In this document: positions 29,107 through 38,279 of the stretch, piece by piece | Layout: each line of letters opens with the position of its first letter | Numbering within the stretch: the first letter of the stretch is position 1 | Origin: Leptospira perolatii | GTDB lineage: Bacteria; Spirochaetota; Leptospiria; Leptospirales; Leptospiraceae | Assembly (NCBI RefSeq): GCF_002811875.1 | Contig: NZ_NPDZ01000001.1 | Coordinates: 558,001-622,000 of the forward strand | DNA: 64,000 nucleotides | Direction: 5' to 3' | The notes under the pieces: generated by a model | Told to the model about the DNA's origin: nothing | Databases searched by the model: none | What the model saw: only the letters and a program-made list of their open reading frames with translations | Made by a program: the position numbers and the translations under genes

Positions 29107-29787
29107 ATGCAGTTAAGCGAAAATATGGAGTGGGCAATTTCCTGGAGTTCTGGAAAGGACTCGGCGTTTGCATTTTGGGTCGCGGAAAAAATGTACGGAA
29201 AAAAACCCAAATTTCTGCTAACTAGCATCAACCAAGAACGATCCAGAGTATCGATGCACGGAGTACGCGAAGAACTCTTGGATCTCCAAGGTGATAGAGC
29301 AGGAGTTCCTCTATTGAAAGTTAGATTGCCTGAACCCTGTCCTATGGAAGTCTACGAAGCAGAGATGGATATTGCATGTGCGCAACTAAAGGAAAGTGGA
29401 GTAGAGATCTTGGTATTCGGAGATCTTTTTCTCCAGGACATTCGGGACTATAGAGAAAAGAAACTGGCCAATTCGGGGATTCGTCCGGTGTTCCCGATTT
29501 GGGGTCGGGACACAAAACAACTCGCTTTAGACATGATCGCCAATGGATTTAAGGCCAAAATAAGCACTCTGAATCCTAAAATACTTTCTCCTGATTTAGT
29601 CGGTCTGGATTTCGACTTGGATTTTTTACAAAAGCTTCCGGCTACTGTAGATCCCTGTGGCGAAAACGGAGAATTCCATACGATCGTCTATGATGCGCCT
29701 TTTTTCTCTCGCCCGATTCCGATCCGACTAGGTGAGATCGTAGAGCGAAGCGGCTTCACTTATGCCGACTTATTAACCGCGAGCTGA
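29107..29787 (+). CDS. Dph6-like N-type ATP pyrophosphatase (paralog 2)
   Basis: A protein of about 226 residues of the same family as the one at 965-1648. The P-loop WSSGKDSAFAFW has Ser in place of the first Gly of SGGKDS; the C-terminal DPCGENGEFHT motif is intact. It likely adenylates a carboxylate and amidates or ligates it. Substrate unknown. It is probably cotranscribed with the phosphatase gene just upstream. ATG 29107 is preferred to TTG 29104. Confidence 0.85.
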   Translation: MQLSENMEWAISWSSGKDSAFAFWVAEKMYGKKPKFLLTSINQERSRVSMHGVREELLDLQGDRAGVPLLKVRLPEPCPMEVYEAEMDIACAQLKESGVEILVFGDLFLQDIRDYREKKLANSGIRPVFPIWGRDTKQLALDMIANGFKAKISTLNPKILSPDLVGLDFDLDFLQKLPATVDPCGENGEFHTIVYDAPFFSRPIPIRLGEIVERSGFTYADLLTAS

Positions 29788-29902
29788 ACAAATATAAGCT
29801 TCTTCTCGCGCAATTTTTACTCTCTTCCGCCATATTGCTGATTCTCTGGCCTTTGGCCTAGGCATTCAACATGTAACCTATTAGTAATCGAAAATTTCTT
29901 TT

Positions 29903-29926
29903 ATCACTGAATTCCCTGTGATTCAG
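29903..29926. promoter_or_regulatory. Nested inverted repeats upstream of porin gene
   Basis: ATCAC-N10-GTGAT (29903-29922) interlocks with CTGAAT-N8-ATTCAG (29907-29926). They lie about 140 bases before the porin start, and may be an operator or the end of the preceding transcript. Confidence 0.3.
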
Positions 29927-30001
29927 CGTGCGTGCCGGGTCTTTGTAAAATAGTCCTAGTGAATTCGTAATTAAATTGTAATAAAAATTGTTTAGATTCG
30001 G

Positions 30002-30026
30002 TTACAACGATTACAAATCCGTTACG
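30002..30026 (+). promoter_or_regulatory. Direct repeats TTACA/TTACG before the porin gene
   Basis: TTACA at 30002, TTACA at 30011 and TTACG at 30022 are spaced by 9 and 11 bases, near one helical turn, 40 bases before the porin ATG. This is the layout of an OmpR/PhoB-type response-regulator site; the assignment is inference. Confidence 0.3.
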
Positions 30027-30065
30027 GGCAATTTTTCGAAACGGTAGGAATTCATCGGTTTAAAA

Positions 30066-31691
30066 ATGAAAAGAATCAAAGCAAAGGGAAGGAAAAGGAC
30101 GGTACTTCTTGTCGGAATTTTGGCTTTCCAAACACAGATATTAAGGGGACAAGAGAAAAGTCCAGAGCCTACAAAACAAGAGGAAAAGGCTCATCGAGTA
30201 CAGGAACTATATGAGGATGAAGCCACGGGCCAAATTTACAGAAAGCCCGGTCCGAATCGGAAAAAAATCATATTAGAAAATCAGAATTTTACAACCAGCC
30301 TTCCAGAAGCTCCGCTTCCGAACGGGATCGCGAATAGACCCCAGGATCCGAATACGGAGAGATTAACTATTACAGGTCGAGTGCAATTCCGTGGTATTTC
30401 CGGACAAGCCGGCTCCGTTTATGCGAATGGTCGTGACGACTTCTCCGTAGTTGATTGGAACTTTCGAAGACTTCGTTTGGGATTTATCTATGAAGGGGAC
30501 AAATGGTGGGGGGGTATGGCCAACCTACGTTTGGAGAACGCAATTAGCAGTCAGTTCCTCCGTACGAAAAAAGACGCCGCAGGAAACGTAAAAGATGTAT
30601 CTCTCGGGAACGCAAGAGGGTATATCCAAGAAGCAGCTATTTGGTTGAACATCCCGTGGATGAAATCAAGACTTTTCTTCGGCGCGATTAACGTTCCGTT
30701 TCAAAGGGAATATATAGCCACTTCTGCAAACTTGATTAACGTGGAACGCTCTATGGCCACACTCGTACTTCCTCAATTCGATGCAGGTGTTAACCTTTTG
30801 CTCCATCCGCTAAAAGAGATCAATGAGAAGTGGGAAAGGATGCTCACAGTTCAGCTTATGGTTGCGAATGGGCATGGTGGTCCAGGAGACTACGGATTCG
30901 GAAGAAGAGTGGACTTAGCCGAAGATAGACCAAATGTTCCAAAGCTGACTTCACCTGCCTATTACGGAAGAATGCAGTGGAATGTTTTTGGAGGATTGGA
31001 TAAAAACGGAAAGGATATCGGATGGATAGAGGGAGAGGAAATCTTTCAAAAAGACACTAAGCTCTCTTTAGGTGCAGCCTTTGCAGATCATAGAAACATA
31101 AAAGTTCCATCGCCGTTTAACCCTGATTATTATCCAGCAGGGGTTGCGCAGCCAGGACTACTCGCATATCAAACCACACCGGATGGAGGCGATCCGGGAG
31201 CTTCTTACATTCAGCCGGCAAATAAAACTAGTCCGGGAAAACCGAAGCTAGGTTTGATCGGGCACACCTATGATTTTACCTTTACTTCCCACGGGTTTTA
31301 TGCGAACGGAGCTTACTCTGTTTTTTCCGGATCTGCAGCTCCGGACAAGTTGAAAGGATATCACCTCTCTTTGGGTTACGTGTTCCATTTGGGCGGAGGA
31401 AAATTCATTATGCCGACAGCAAGATATGACTACCTCCAAGGAGATCTAAATTGGAATAAGAGTTTGGATCCCGGCGAGGTGTTTCGTTCCTACTGGATCG
31501 GCTTGAATCTGTTTGGTGACAAACACGTTTTCAAAGCCCAGATCTTCTATCAAATCTTTAGAGATAAGTTGATTCCGGATCGGGTTACCGGACAACCAAC
31601 GGATGTTCGAGATAATGTGGTTTATTTTCAACTTCAAGCCAATTTCTGGACCGGTACTATGACGCCGGAAAGATTTGCGAGGCTAGAATAG
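30066..31691 (+). CDS. Outer-membrane porin, OprP/OprO-like
   Basis: A 541-residue protein with a basic N-terminus, hydrophobic stretch (TVLLVGILAFQTQILRGQ) and a region of about 80 residues of low complexity before the barrel. From about residue 95 (RLTITGRVQFRGISG) it has alternating amphipathic strands such as FSVVDWNFRRLRLGFIYEGDKWWG, typical of phosphate-selective porin-like barrels, and it ends in YFQLQANFW with a short tail. It should form a large outer-membrane channel; solute unknown. Direct repeats upstream could mark phosphate-type control. The lipoprotein gene follows 9 bases later. Confidence 0.75.
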   Translation: MKRIKAKGRKRTVLLVGILAFQTQILRGQEKSPEPTKQEEKAHRVQELYEDEATGQIYRKPGPNRKKIILENQNFTTSLPEAPLPNGIANRPQDPNTERLTITGRVQFRGISGQAGSVYANGRDDFSVVDWNFRRLRLGFIYEGDKWWGGMANLRLENAISSQFLRTKKDAAGNVKDVSLGNARGYIQEAAIWLNIPWMKSRLFFGAINVPFQREYIATSANLINVERSMATLVLPQFDAGVNLLLHPLKEINEKWERMLTVQLMVANGHGGPGDYGFGRRVDLAEDRPNVPKLTSPAYYGRMQWNVFGGLDKNGKDIGWIEGEEIFQKDTKLSLGAAFADHRNIKVPSPFNPDYYPAGVAQPGLLAYQTTPDGGDPGASYIQPANKTSPGKPKLGLIGHTYDFTFTSHGFYANGAYSVFSGSAAPDKLKGYHLSLGYVFHLGGGKFIMPTARYDYLQGDLNWNKSLDPGEVFRSYWIGLNLFGDKHVFKAQIFYQIFRDKLIPDRVTGQPTDVRDNVVYFQLQANFWTGTMTPERFARLE

Positions 31692-31700
31692 GAGATCTAT

Positions 31701-32105
31701 ATGAAGTTATTTAAAATTATATTATTCTGCGCGCTCTTCTCATCCTGCAAGGGACCAGTTCCAGAGGAAGATTATCGGAATGTGTTAGGGCTGCTCTCTA
31801 CGAGTCCCAGCGGTCATAAATCAGTAGTCCGTATAGATGTAGCATCGAACCTTACTTATAGCGGTATCTGCTTGGACAAGTTTGTGACCTTGACGCCCGA
31901 AGCGTATGTCTACTTGCATCCGGATTATGGATTAGATAATTCCATGAGAAAATCGGCGCTTAGTACAAAGTCCTGTGCGGATTTAGGATTTAGCGGAGCT
32001 GGATCTGTAATTATAGAAGCGAGTGGAGTTCAGTATAACTCGTATCTATGCGATCCGAATGCAGTTCTTTGCGCGAGCACCGCGATTCAGGCTGCAGGAT
32101 TCTAG
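31701..32105 (+). CDS. Small putative lipoprotein
   Basis: A 134-residue protein with signal peptide and lipobox FSSC, the lipidated Cys at position 16. The mature part contains four more Cys residues (CLDKF, SCADLG, YLCDPNAVLC), which could form disulfides. No domain is recognised. GGAGATC lies seven bases before the ATG. It is only nine bases downstream of the porin, so the two outer-membrane proteins are likely coexpressed, and it may assist the porin. Confidence 0.72.
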   Translation: MKLFKIILFCALFSSCKGPVPEEDYRNVLGLLSTSPSGHKSVVRIDVASNLTYSGICLDKFVTLTPEAYVYLHPDYGLDNSMRKSALSTKSCADLGFSGAGSVIIEASGVQYNSYLCDPNAVLCASTAIQAAGF

Positions 32106-32134
32106 TTACTAGTTTTTTAGTCGAAAAGAGAACA

Positions 32135-32164
32135 GGCTGGGAAAAGATACAAATATTCCCAGCC
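32135..32164. terminator. Perfect 9-bp hairpin after the porin-lipoprotein pair
   Basis: GGCTGGGAA and TTCCCAGCC pair around a 12-nt loop 30 bases after the lipoprotein stop. The lack of a T-run directly after it makes intrinsic termination uncertain; it might protect the porin transcript. Confidence 0.45.
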
Positions 32165-32191
32165 GATAATCGGCAAAAAGAGTAAGCTCGC

Positions 32192-32722
32192 ATGAATGTG
32201 CTCCAGATGGTTCTGCCGTTTTTGTTTTTTATTACGATCTTTCTATTCTCCATCCGCGAAAAGAAAAAGAAGATAGAATTTAAGGAAAGTGAATTTCGTA
32301 GAACCTTTCCTTCTTTCTTAAAAGGTAAATTCGATACAAAAACGGATCTAAAAACCTTAATCGCAAAATTAGAATCCGCAGGTTATACGGTAAAAAAGGT
32401 CGGGGAGAAATTGTGGTTTCAAAACGCATCTTCTCAAGAAAAATTCAGAAGCTGGCTCTGGTCTTACGGAGTGATCGATAAAGCATTCGATTCATCTTTT
32501 ACATATAAGGTTTCCGTAAATTTGGGGGCAGTATTGACCGTGCCCGCTGTACTCGGTGTGGTGACATTTTCCGGACTGACGATCCAGTCTAGTATTCCAC
32601 CGGAGAGGACCTCCATCATGCCATATTTCTTTTTAGCATTTGCCTTCTTTTTTGCGATTTCTACTTTCGTATCGCAACTCATAAAGGAGAAAAAAAGATT
32701 CCGGGAAAAACTCGGAATCTAA
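32192..32722 (+). CDS. Hypothetical membrane protein
   Basis: A 176-residue protein with an N-terminal membrane segment (residues 3-18), a charged cytoplasmic middle region (residues 20-95) and two more hydrophobic segments (about 105-128 and 138-160). The middle includes LIAKLESAGYTVKKVGEKLWFQN, a compact alpha/beta-looking unit. Not recognised. The BASS transporter begins 15 bases after it, in the same direction. Confidence 0.65.
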   Translation: MNVLQMVLPFLFFITIFLFSIREKKKKIEFKESEFRRTFPSFLKGKFDTKTDLKTLIAKLESAGYTVKKVGEKLWFQNASSQEKFRSWLWSYGVIDKAFDSSFTYKVSVNLGAVLTVPAVLGVVTFSGLTIQSSIPPERTSIMPYFFLAFAFFFAISTFVSQLIKEKKRFREKLGI

Positions 32723-32737
32723 TAGGTTCGATTGCGA

Positions 32738-33583
32738 ATGTTTGAGTCCGGTGCAGCGATTAAATTGGCGATTGTTGTATTAGCAATCTCATCCATGTTC
32801 GGTCTAGGTTTGAAAATAAACCGGAAGGAACTCGGATCCTTAAAAGAATCTGGTCCTATTGTCCTAGGAGCTTTTTTACTTAACTTTCTGATTTTACCGG
32901 TCATTGCCATCTTCTTAGGAAAATGGTTTGCTCTCTCTTATCCTATCGCGCTTGGAATTTTTCTTTGCGCGTCTTCTCCGGGAGGAGCCTCCGGAGGTCT
33001 GTTCGTTCTAAAAGCGAATGGTAATCCTGCCATCGGAGGTTTGCTCATCGCAACACTTAACGCAGCAAATACTTTTATCACTCCGTTCCTATTTGCTCAA
33101 TATACGGGAGGTGGGAAAATAGAGATCAATGTCTTAGGATATTTGCTCGGAGTCAGTTTAGTAGTCCAAGGCTTGCCTTTACTCTCTGGCCTGATCAGCA
33201 GACTGTATTTACCGAAACTGTCGGAGAAAGTTTTGCCCTGGGTAGAAAAGCTTAGCACGGTTGCCTTAGTCATTTCGATCTTGTTGCTCGCATTTGCGCA
33301 TGCTTCGGATGCATTGCTCTTAGGCTGGAATTCATGGGTTGTCGCTGCGCTCTTGATCGTAATCGCTTTATCTGCAGGTACACTTTTTATTCGAGAAGCG
33401 CGTTCTGTACAAGCTTCTGTTTCTATGGTAACCGGGGTCCGAAGTTTGTCCCTTGCACTTTTGATCGCGGAACTTTATGTCAATCAACCTGAAACCTTAC
33501 TTACGATTCTGATGTACGGACTATTGATGTATATTTTAACTTGGACTGTTTCCTTGAAATGGAAAGACGTCAAAGCAAAGTAA
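32738..33583 (+). CDS. Bile acid:sodium symporter (BASS) family transporter
   Basis: A 281-residue inner-membrane protein with about nine hydrophobic helices. FLCASSPGGASGGLFVLKANGNPAIGG near residue 75 is the conserved BASS motif, followed by paired helices with TLNAANTFITPF. The family exports or imports organic anions or small carboxylates with sodium; the substrate is not predictable. An upstream in-frame TTG at 32732 is possible, ATG 32738 is chosen. It follows the hypothetical membrane gene and may be in its operon. Confidence 0.85.
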   Translation: MFESGAAIKLAIVVLAISSMFGLGLKINRKELGSLKESGPIVLGAFLLNFLILPVIAIFLGKWFALSYPIALGIFLCASSPGGASGGLFVLKANGNPAIGGLLIATLNAANTFITPFLFAQYTGGGKIEINVLGYLLGVSLVVQGLPLLSGLISRLYLPKLSEKVLPWVEKLSTVALVISILLLAFAHASDALLLGWNSWVVAALLIVIALSAGTLFIREARSVQASVSMVTGVRSLSLALLIAELYVNQPETLLTILMYGLLMYILTWTVSLKWKDVKAK

Positions 33584-33604
33584 AAATCCGGATATAAATG
33601 TGTA

Positions 33605-34930
33605 TCAATCTTCAAAGTCGTAGAGATCGGGAAAATATCCGATCCGTACTGGAATTTTACCGAACGAGGGGTTAAATCGAACGAGAAGGTTTTCTTTTTT
33701 GACTGCAGCAACAGGCGCTTCTAAGAAAATCTGCGAATCTCCGACCCAAAGATATTCTGGTAAGAATCTAGCAAAACGAAAGTTATTCGAAATATCGATT
33801 TCGTTTAAAGACTGTTTCTTTGCTTGCGCCTCGCCTTGCTCGTTTCCTTCGACTGCGAACATGATTCCGTAAGCAATCATGACTACTCCGACCAATATTC
33901 CTTTTCCATTACTGGTGTTCGCAGAAATATAAGCGATACCGGCCCCTAAGGCGGAGATCATAGAACCTATTGCGATTGCACTTGCGGTTTTTAGCCCCGC
34001 AATCGTTTCTTCTTTTTTTGCAGAAGAAAGAAATTTATGAAAGTAACGAGAATCTTTCAGAGTTTCCTGTATCGCATTATCTCGTATTAAACGTCTCTGG
34101 TACCAGTCTGCGGTAGAAGGACCCAAAAACAATTGGCCCTTTCTACCGGTTGAATCCTGCCAATTTAGATCCGTCCGTTTTCCAAAGAATTCAAAGCTCA
34201 GATTTTTCAAGCCGGTGATCAGATTTGGATTCATTCCAGTGCTTGAGTATGGTTCAGGTCCGGGGCCACCAAACAGTACTAATAGCTCGGCAGGAGGATT
34301 TGTAGAACCTGACAATTGTTTCAGCCAGGAAGATTTCTGGGAAAGCTTGAGTGCAGCCTTGAATTCTGCCTTCGCTTCATTCCAATTTCCACAAGTAGTA
34401 AGAAGAGTGGCCAGCAAGATCCTAAGAGTGGCGTCGTCAAATTGACCCTCTGCGTTTGGTTCACTATTGAGTAAATTTCCTGCATAGGTTGCTTCTATTT
34501 TGGCGGAATTCAAATCACTGGATTTTGCATAAAACAAACCGAGCAGAATATGCATGTAGATTATTTCTGCTTCAGAAGCGTAATAGCCTTCGGGTGATTC
34601 CATATAAAAGAATGATTTCGAATCTCGGTTACTAGTAAAACGAAGTTTTGTTTTGCTGCGCTCAGCTTGTCGCTTCAAGTCAGAAAAATCCATATCGCCT
34701 GAGAAAAAGCGTAATGTAGATTTTTCTAAAGTAGTAATGAAGGAACCTCTCTCACCAGAAGGAAACTCTGCGAGGGCTGCCTTTGGGTTCGGCTCTCGCC
34801 ATTTCAATTGAGAAGAATGGTAGTCCTCCCGGATTAGGAGCTCGCCGCAGGAAAGATAGAAACCAAGAATGAGGACCAGAGTAATTTTGGAACCAATACC
34901 GGCACAAAAATTTACTCCGAAGGGACGCAT
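33605..34930 (-). CDS. Lipoprotein encoded immediately after ftsZ
   Basis: A 441-residue lipoprotein with lipobox YLSC (Cys28). Residues about 115-215 contain helical repeats of TPR character (IIYMHILLGLFYAKSSDLNSAKIEATYAGNLL, ILLATLLTTCGNWNEAKAEFKAAL). PAELLVLFGGPGPEP near 225 recalls the conserved motif of the COG3014 lipoproteins that neighbour the penicillin-binding-protein activator LpoB. Two hydrophobic segments occur near 320-365. The start is one base after the ftsZ stop, so translation is coupled and an envelope or division role is plausible but unproven. Confidence 0.75.
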   Translation of the reverse strand: MRPFGVNFCAGIGSKITLVLILGFYLSCGELLIREDYHSSQLKWREPNPKAALAEFPSGERGSFITTLEKSTLRFFSGDMDFSDLKRQAERSKTKLRFTSNRDSKSFFYMESPEGYYASEAEIIYMHILLGLFYAKSSDLNSAKIEATYAGNLLNSEPNAEGQFDDATLRILLATLLTTCGNWNEAKAEFKAALKLSQKSSWLKQLSGSTNPPAELLVLFGGPGPEPYSSTGMNPNLITGLKNLSFEFFGKRTDLNWQDSTGRKGQLFLGPSTADWYQRRLIRDNAIQETLKDSRYFHKFLSSAKKEETIAGLKTASAIAIGSMISALGAGIAYISANTSNGKGILVGVVMIAYGIMFAVEGNEQGEAQAKKQSLNEIDISNNFRFARFLPEYLWVGDSQIFLEAPVAAVKKENLLVRFNPSFGKIPVRIGYFPDLYDFED

Positions 34931-34931
34931 C

Positions 34932-36122
34932 TTATCTTCCTTTATCCCCCCTCCGGAGAAACGCAGGGATATCGTAATCCTCTTGCCTCGCGCTCGCTTT
35001 GTTTTTGAGATTCCGATACGTATCTTGGTCTAAACCTCTTTCAGGTTCTCGCCGCAAAGATTTCGATTCTTCCTCTTGCTCTATATCAGGAATTCCTACA
35101 ACTTTTCGGAAACTATTTACCTTTGCTTCCGGTTGTCTTAACCCGGAGGATAAAGAGTTCGGTCTTTTATTAAAGCCGGTTGCAATTACTGTGACTCGGA
35201 TTCTATTTTGCAACTGAGGGTCTTCTGTCAGGCCAACAATGATATTCGCGTTCGGATCCACTTGAGAGGTGATGATTTGAGAGACTTCGTTCCAATCAGA
35301 AATCGTAAGATCGGATCCGCCGGTTACATTGATCAGTAGGGAAGTCGCACCCATAATTGATCTCGAATCGAGTAGAACATTGTCGATCGCATAACCTACA
35401 GCTTCCAAAACCTTGCTTTCTCCGGAACCTTCTCCGACGCCCATAACCGCATCGCCGGTGTCCTTCATAATCGCTTTTACATCTGCAAAATCTACGTTAA
35501 TGATTCCCGGATTGTTTACGATGTCGCTGATTCCTCTGACAGCGTTCAGTAATATATCATCTATGACTCTGAAAGCTTGATCGATCGGAGTATTCCGATC
35601 CACTACCTGAAAAATCGATTCATTATTTACTAATATTAGAGTATCTACATAGTTTCTAAGTTGGTCGACTCCTCTCTTTGCGAATTCCATTCTTCTTCTG
35701 CCTTCAAAAGAGAAGGGGATCGTAACAACTCCTACGACCAAACATTTTGCTTCCTTTGCGATCTTGGCTACAATTGGAGCAGCTCCGGTTCCGGTTCCGC
35801 CACCCATCCCTGCGGTCACAAAGACTAAATCAGCACCTTGGATCACGGACAGTATCCTATCCTTGTCTTCCTCCGCGGCTTTGGTTCCCAACTCGGGATC
35901 TCCCCCAGCGCCCATTCCTCTCGTTACCTTCGAGCCTAGGTTGATCTTATTTTCTATGGGAGATTTCTTAAGAACCTGTTCATCAGTATTCATGATGACG
36001 TATTCCACACCGGTCATACTCGAATTCGCCATCCGAGAAACGGCGTTCATTCCGCCGCCGCCGATTCCTAGTACTTTAATAATTGCAGGGCTTGTCTTTT
36101 CCTCATCTTCAAAACGTAACAT
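34932..36122 (-). CDS. ftsZ: Cell division protein FtsZ
   Basis: A 396-residue tubulin homolog that polymerises into the division ring. The GTP-binding tubulin signature GGGTGTG is at residues 107-113, [10 protein letters not shown] at 19-28, and the T7-loop region with NVDFADVK is present. The C-terminal tail ends in [10 protein letters not shown], the conserved peptide that binds FtsA and other partners, followed by seven residues. The linker is acidic and Glu/Arg rich. It is third in ftsQ-ftsA-ftsZ and its stop is one base from the downstream lipoprotein. Confidence 0.98.
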   Translation of the reverse strand: MLRFEDEEKTSPAIIKVLGIGGGGMNAVSRMANSSMTGVEYVIMNTDEQVLKKSPIENKINLGSKVTRGMGAGGDPELGTKAAEEDKDRILSVIQGADLVFVTAGMGGGTGTGAAPIVAKIAKEAKCLVVGVVTIPFSFEGRRRMEFAKRGVDQLRNYVDTLILVNNESIFQVVDRNTPIDQAFRVIDDILLNAVRGISDIVNNPGIINVDFADVKAIMKDTGDAVMGVGEGSGESKVLEAVGYAIDNVLLDSRSIMGATSLLINVTGGSDLTISDWNEVSQIITSQVDPNANIIVGLTEDPQLQNRIRVTVIATGFNKRPNSLSSGLRQPEAKVNSFRKVVGIPDIEQEEESKSLRREPERGLDQDTYRNLKNKASARQEDYDIPAFLRRGDKGR

Positions 36123-36162
36123 TTTTTACCTTCCTAACACCCTTTCGTAAATTAAGGAATTC

Positions 36163-37389
36163 TTATAAATTCTCTTCTATCCAACGACGTACTTTTCTTC
36201 CCCAGGATTCAGTGCGGTCCTGGGACTTTTGTTCCATGTCGGTTAATCTGGACGCATATTTAACCAGACCCACTGCTGTGGAAAATTCGGGAGAGGAAAC
36301 TCTTTCGGACAAACCGGACAAACCCGCTGGCCTTGCGCGAGTTACTGTCAGCTTGAATACATCCTCTGCGAGGACTTCTATCCCGTCCAATAGGCTCCCG
36401 CCTCCGGTTAAAATGACTCCACCCGCCAAAAAGGATTTTTTTCCGGATTTAACTAGTTCAGCGTCCAGCATTTCGAAGATTTCCCTCATTCGAGGTTCGA
36501 TCACGTTGACCAACTCTTCTCTTAAGACTGTACGGGCCGGTCTTCCGCTAATCGGCGGAACTTCTACCGTCTCCGTCGGATCTATTTCGTCTAACGCGCA
36601 TTGGCCATATCTCTTCTTCAAAAGCTCCGCGGTTTCGATTGTAGTCTTCAGGCCGATGGACAAATCCGAAGTAACATTGTACCCTCCGAACGGAACGATC
36701 GCTGAATAAGAGATACCGCCATCGATATAAATAATCAGATCGCAAATTCCGGCTCCGATATCTATTACGGCTGTACCTAAATCTTTTTCGCCAGTGGTCA
36801 GTACCGCTTCCGAAGATGCCAGACTAGAAAGAACTCTTGCTCCTTCGGCTAAGCCTGCCGCTTCAATACATTTATCTAAATTATGAAGTGCTGTTATACC
36901 TGCGGTGACGATATGAACTTCGGCTTCTAAACGGACTCCGGTCATGCCAATCGGATCCTTAATAGAGGATTGGTCGTCCACCGAAAATTCCTTGGACAAT
37001 ACATGGATAATTTCCTGATCAGCCGGGACACGAATCGATTGAGCTGCCTCGATCACTCTGACCACGTCGGGCTCTGTGACGACTCGGTCTCTGTTTGTAA
37101 TCGCAACTACTCCTTTAGAGTTGTCTGCCCTGACTGTTTTGCCAGTTAAGTTTACGATTACCGAACCAATTTCCTGACCGCACATAAGTTCCGCTTCGCT
37201 GACGGCTTCGATGATCGAACGAGTTGTTCCCTCTATGTTTACGATAGAACCGTTCTTAATTCCGGAGGAAGGAAAGGATCCTGTGCCGATAATTTCCGTC
37301 TCATATTCAGAGACAGGACGTCCTACGACCACTTTCGTGACCGAGGTACCTAAATCCAATGCTGCGATGATCGTATTGGAGTTTTCCAT
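36163..37389 (-). CDS. ftsA: Cell division protein FtsA
   Basis: A 408-residue actin-like ATPase that tethers FtsZ to the membrane. [16 protein letters not shown] at the N-terminus is phosphate-1; [19 protein letters not shown] is phosphate-2; [15 protein letters not shown] is the adenosine motif. The 1C (SHS2) domain lies between. The C-terminal basic amphipathic helix ([13 protein letters not shown]) is the membrane-targeting sequence. It is followed by ftsZ after 40 bases and preceded by ftsQ, with three bases between. Confidence 0.97.
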   Translation of the reverse strand: MENSNTIIAALDLGTSVTKVVVGRPVSEYETEIIGTGSFPSSGIKNGSIVNIEGTTRSIIEAVSEAELMCGQEIGSVIVNLTGKTVRADNSKGVVAITNRDRVVTEPDVVRVIEAAQSIRVPADQEIIHVLSKEFSVDDQSSIKDPIGMTGVRLEAEVHIVTAGITALHNLDKCIEAAGLAEGARVLSSLASSEAVLTTGEKDLGTAVIDIGAGICDLIIYIDGGISYSAIVPFGGYNVTSDLSIGLKTTIETAELLKKRYGQCALDEIDPTETVEVPPISGRPARTVLREELVNVIEPRMREIFEMLDAELVKSGKKSFLAGGVILTGGGSLLDGIEVLAEDVFKLTVTRARPAGLSGLSERVSSPEFSTAVGLVKYASRLTDMEQKSQDRTESWGRKVRRWIEENL

Positions 37390-37392
37390 ATC

Positions 37393-38136
37393 TTAGTGGT
37401 AGACCGCGTCTTCGCCCCGAATGTCGACTAACTTCGGTTGAATATTTTCTTTTTCTAAAAACGCTAGAACAGCGTAAAGCTTTCGAACTTGTTCCGTTTG
37501 AAATAAGGTTCCAACTTGGACTCGGATCGGCTTTGGAATATCGGTATAAACGAAAATTTCTCCGTCTTCGTGTAATGCAATTTCTGAGATTCTAGATTTG
37601 AGTGCAGGGTATGCTCTGAATGCATTCTCCACAGACGTGTGAAGGTCTTGAAAGGATGCACCTACTACTTTTCCGTTCTCGCGATGAAATGTACCGGATA
37701 ATATCGTGAGACCCTTTGTTCTAACATCATCTTTTGATAATACATGAAATTCTGAATCAATTTCAAACAAGGAACCATCGGAGTTTACGATGTAGGTAGG
37801 TTTTCTCTCTGTGATCTCGACTAGCAATTGATCTTCAGACTTTTTTTCTAGATGAGCTGATTTGATTCTGGGGTGCGAAGACAATTTGGCTTCCATGAGA
37901 CTCAGATCGTAGTTTTCGAAGGAGGTCCCCGGTTGGATTCCCATGGTCTGAATGATTTCTTCCGTCTTTAATGTTTCGTGTCCGGTTAGGATAAGCTTAT
38001 TTAGTTCCTGAGGAGTTTTTCCCCTTTGGAAAGCAAATCCTATGGCTCCAAGCAATAGAAACAAAGCCGCCAGAAGCCACCAACTGGTTCTTTTTTGCAG
38101 AAATTCCTTTAGAAAGTCAATTAGATTATGTCTCAT
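37393..38136 (-). CDS. ftsQ: Cell division protein FtsQ (POTRA domain)
   Basis: A 247-residue bitopic protein. A transmembrane helix (about residues 19-36, [18 protein letters not shown]) is followed by a POTRA domain ([54 protein letters not shown]) and the FtsQ beta domain ending in [12 protein letters not shown]. FtsQ links early and late division proteins in the periplasm. It is the first gene of ftsQ-ftsA-ftsZ; the 143-base gap to the divergent MCE gene must contain the promoter. ddl and murC, commonly adjacent, are missing. Confidence 0.94.
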   Translation of the reverse strand: MRHNLIDFLKEFLQKRTSWWLLAALFLLLGAIGFAFQRGKTPQELNKLILTGHETLKTEEIIQTMGIQPGTSFENYDLSLMEAKLSSHPRIKSAHLEKKSEDQLLVEITERKPTYIVNSDGSLFEIDSEFHVLSKDDVRTKGLTILSGTFHRENGKVVGASFQDLHTSVENAFRAYPALKSRISEIALHEDGEIFVYTDIPKPIRVQVGTLFQTEQVRKLYAVLAFLEKENIQPKLVDIRGEDAVYH

Positions 38137-38279
38137 ACAGCTTTCTTCAGTTCTTTTTGTACCTATTTTATAGGTATCGGGATCTTTGAAAGGAATCTCC
38201 TAGTTTTTAAAAAGGCAATCTAACGGTTTTAGTTGTCATACTAACTGGGCCGATGGAAGATTGAAAGGGCCCTTTTGAA

